Origin: Bacillota bacterium
Lineage (GTDB): Bacteria > Bacillota > Clostridia > Acetivibrionales > DSM-1351
NCBI GenBank assembly: GCA_023417285.1
Contig: JAEZFR010000186.1
Coordinates: 1 to 5,026, forward strand
Length of the DNA: 5,026 nt
Reading direction: 5' to 3'
In this document: one piece after another, positions 4,455 through 5,026 of the stretch
Numbering within the stretch: the stretch's first letter is position 1
Layout of the letters: the number at the start of each line of letters is the position of its first letter
Translations under genes and position numbers: made by a program
The notes under the pieces: generated by a model
The model's database searches: none
Told to the model about the DNA's origin: nothing
The model's input: the letters and a program-made list of their open reading frames with translations, nothing else

Positions 4455-5026
4455 TTATTTGGCACCTGCCAGCTTTTTTCTTCTCACTGCTTTGTCAAAA
4501 ACCAGAAGCTGTGGACTCGTCTTCAGCAAGTCGCTGTTTATTTCACAAAGAGGAGTCTTTTCTCTGATAATCGATGTATATATACCTGCTCTGCTAATCT
4601 CTCCAATAAGTATGTAACCCTTGAGTAGCCCATCGCTGAATACCATCTTTTTGTAGTTGTTTTCATCAATAGACTCAAGGCATTCACCTTCCATCGCACC
4701 TGCTGTAATCATGTGTAAACCAAAGAACCCAATTGCATTCATAGGCATTGCTGTGTCAAATACCTTGTCACCGCCAGCCATATTTATTCCGGCTATCTCA
4801 CCTTGCATATATGCATTCGGAAGAAGTGCAAGGATCTTGTTTTGACTAGTGCAGATATCATAGCTCTCGGTACAGTCTCCTGCAGAATAAACATCCTTGA
4901 TGGAGGTTTCTTGCTTGTTATCGGTAACAATGCCTCTGTTTACGCTACCACCCGCATCTTTGACAAGATTTGTATTAGGTCTAACACCAACCGCTACTAT
5001 CAAAACATCATATGACAGCTCACACC
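4455..5026 (-). CDS. FAD/NAD(P)-dependent oxidoreductase, C-terminal part (partial)
   Basis: The last 189 residues of a pyridine nucleotide-disulfide oxidoreductase-fold flavoprotein; the frame is open to the window edge, so the amino end is missing. The segment YDVLIVAVGVRPNTNLVKDAGG ends the NAD-binding domain. TSIKDVYSAGDCTE is the FAD-contacting motif in which the Asp holds the flavin ribityl chain. ALLPNAYMQGEIAGINMAGG follows, as in NADH oxidase, rubredoxin reductase and nitrite reductase (NirB)-type enzymes. The remainder (about 90 residues) is a C-terminal domain ending in a basic tail (KAVRRKKLAGAK). It lies 82 bases before the GXGXG gene, so it may deliver NAD(P)H electrons to a split glutamate synthase; that link rests on context. 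The redox centres expected in the amino half are not visible, so the exact subfamily is open. Confidence 0.88.
   Translation of the reverse strand, partial: CELSYDVLIVAVGVRPNTNLVKDAGGSVNRGIVTDNKQETSIKDVYSAGDCTESYDICTSQNKILALLPNAYMQGEIAGINMAGGDKVFDTAMPMNAIGFFGLHMITAGAMEGECLESIDENNYKKMVFSDGLLKGYILIGEISRAGIYTSIIREKTPLCEINSDLLKTSPQLLVFDKAVRRKKLAGAK

Overview
The window is AT-rich, with AGGAGG-type ribosome binding sites and every gene on the minus strand. Gene content and codon use point to a low-GC Firmicute, most likely a Clostridia member (Clostridium/Ruminiclostridium type). This is an inference from gene style, not a species identification. The whole window is one nitrogen-assimilation locus.

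Read in the direction of transcription (high to low coordinates), it holds: the C-terminal part of an FAD/NAD(P)-dependent oxidoreductase (running off the 5026 edge); a free-standing GXGXG-domain protein, equivalent to the C-terminal domain of glutamate synthase; a type I glutamine synthetase (glnA); a small ANTAR-domain protein with a degenerate receiver domain (resembling NitR, the glnA-linked ANTAR protein described in solventogenic clostridia); an AmtB/Mep/Rh ammonium channel (amt); and the first 17 codons of a PII signalling protein (glnB), cut by the window start. Together these cover ammonium entry (Amt and its PII partner), ammonium fixation (GS), part of a split glutamate synthase with its likely electron-feeding flavoprotein, and an RNA-binding regulator.

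The most informative non-coding stretch is the 268-base gap between the ANTAR gene and amt (1334-1601). It contains a good sigma-A promoter, a stem-loop with the hexaloop AACGAA, a second weak stem with the hexaloop AAUGGC, and a 13-bp terminator-like hairpin followed by a U-rich tract. Both hexaloops have A at position 1 and G at position 4, the signature of ANTAR RNA targets. The second one lies on the 5' arm of the terminator. I read this as an ANTAR-controlled antitermination switch on amt, with the regulator encoded by the gene just upstream. A second long hairpin (1496-1530) shares bases with the first hexaloop stem, which suggests a further layer.

The glnA leader (3550-3652) has a likely promoter and a perfect 11-bp hairpin but no good ANTAR hexaloop. 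An unusual structured spacer sits between the oxidoreductase and the GXGXG gene (4404-4445). No mobile elements, CRISPR arrays, tRNA or rRNA genes were seen. The chemistry of the locus is known; the regulatory RNA layout and two protein-level oddities (a receiver lacking its phosphorylation residues, and a Glu at the glutamine-feedback Arg site of GS) deserve a second look.
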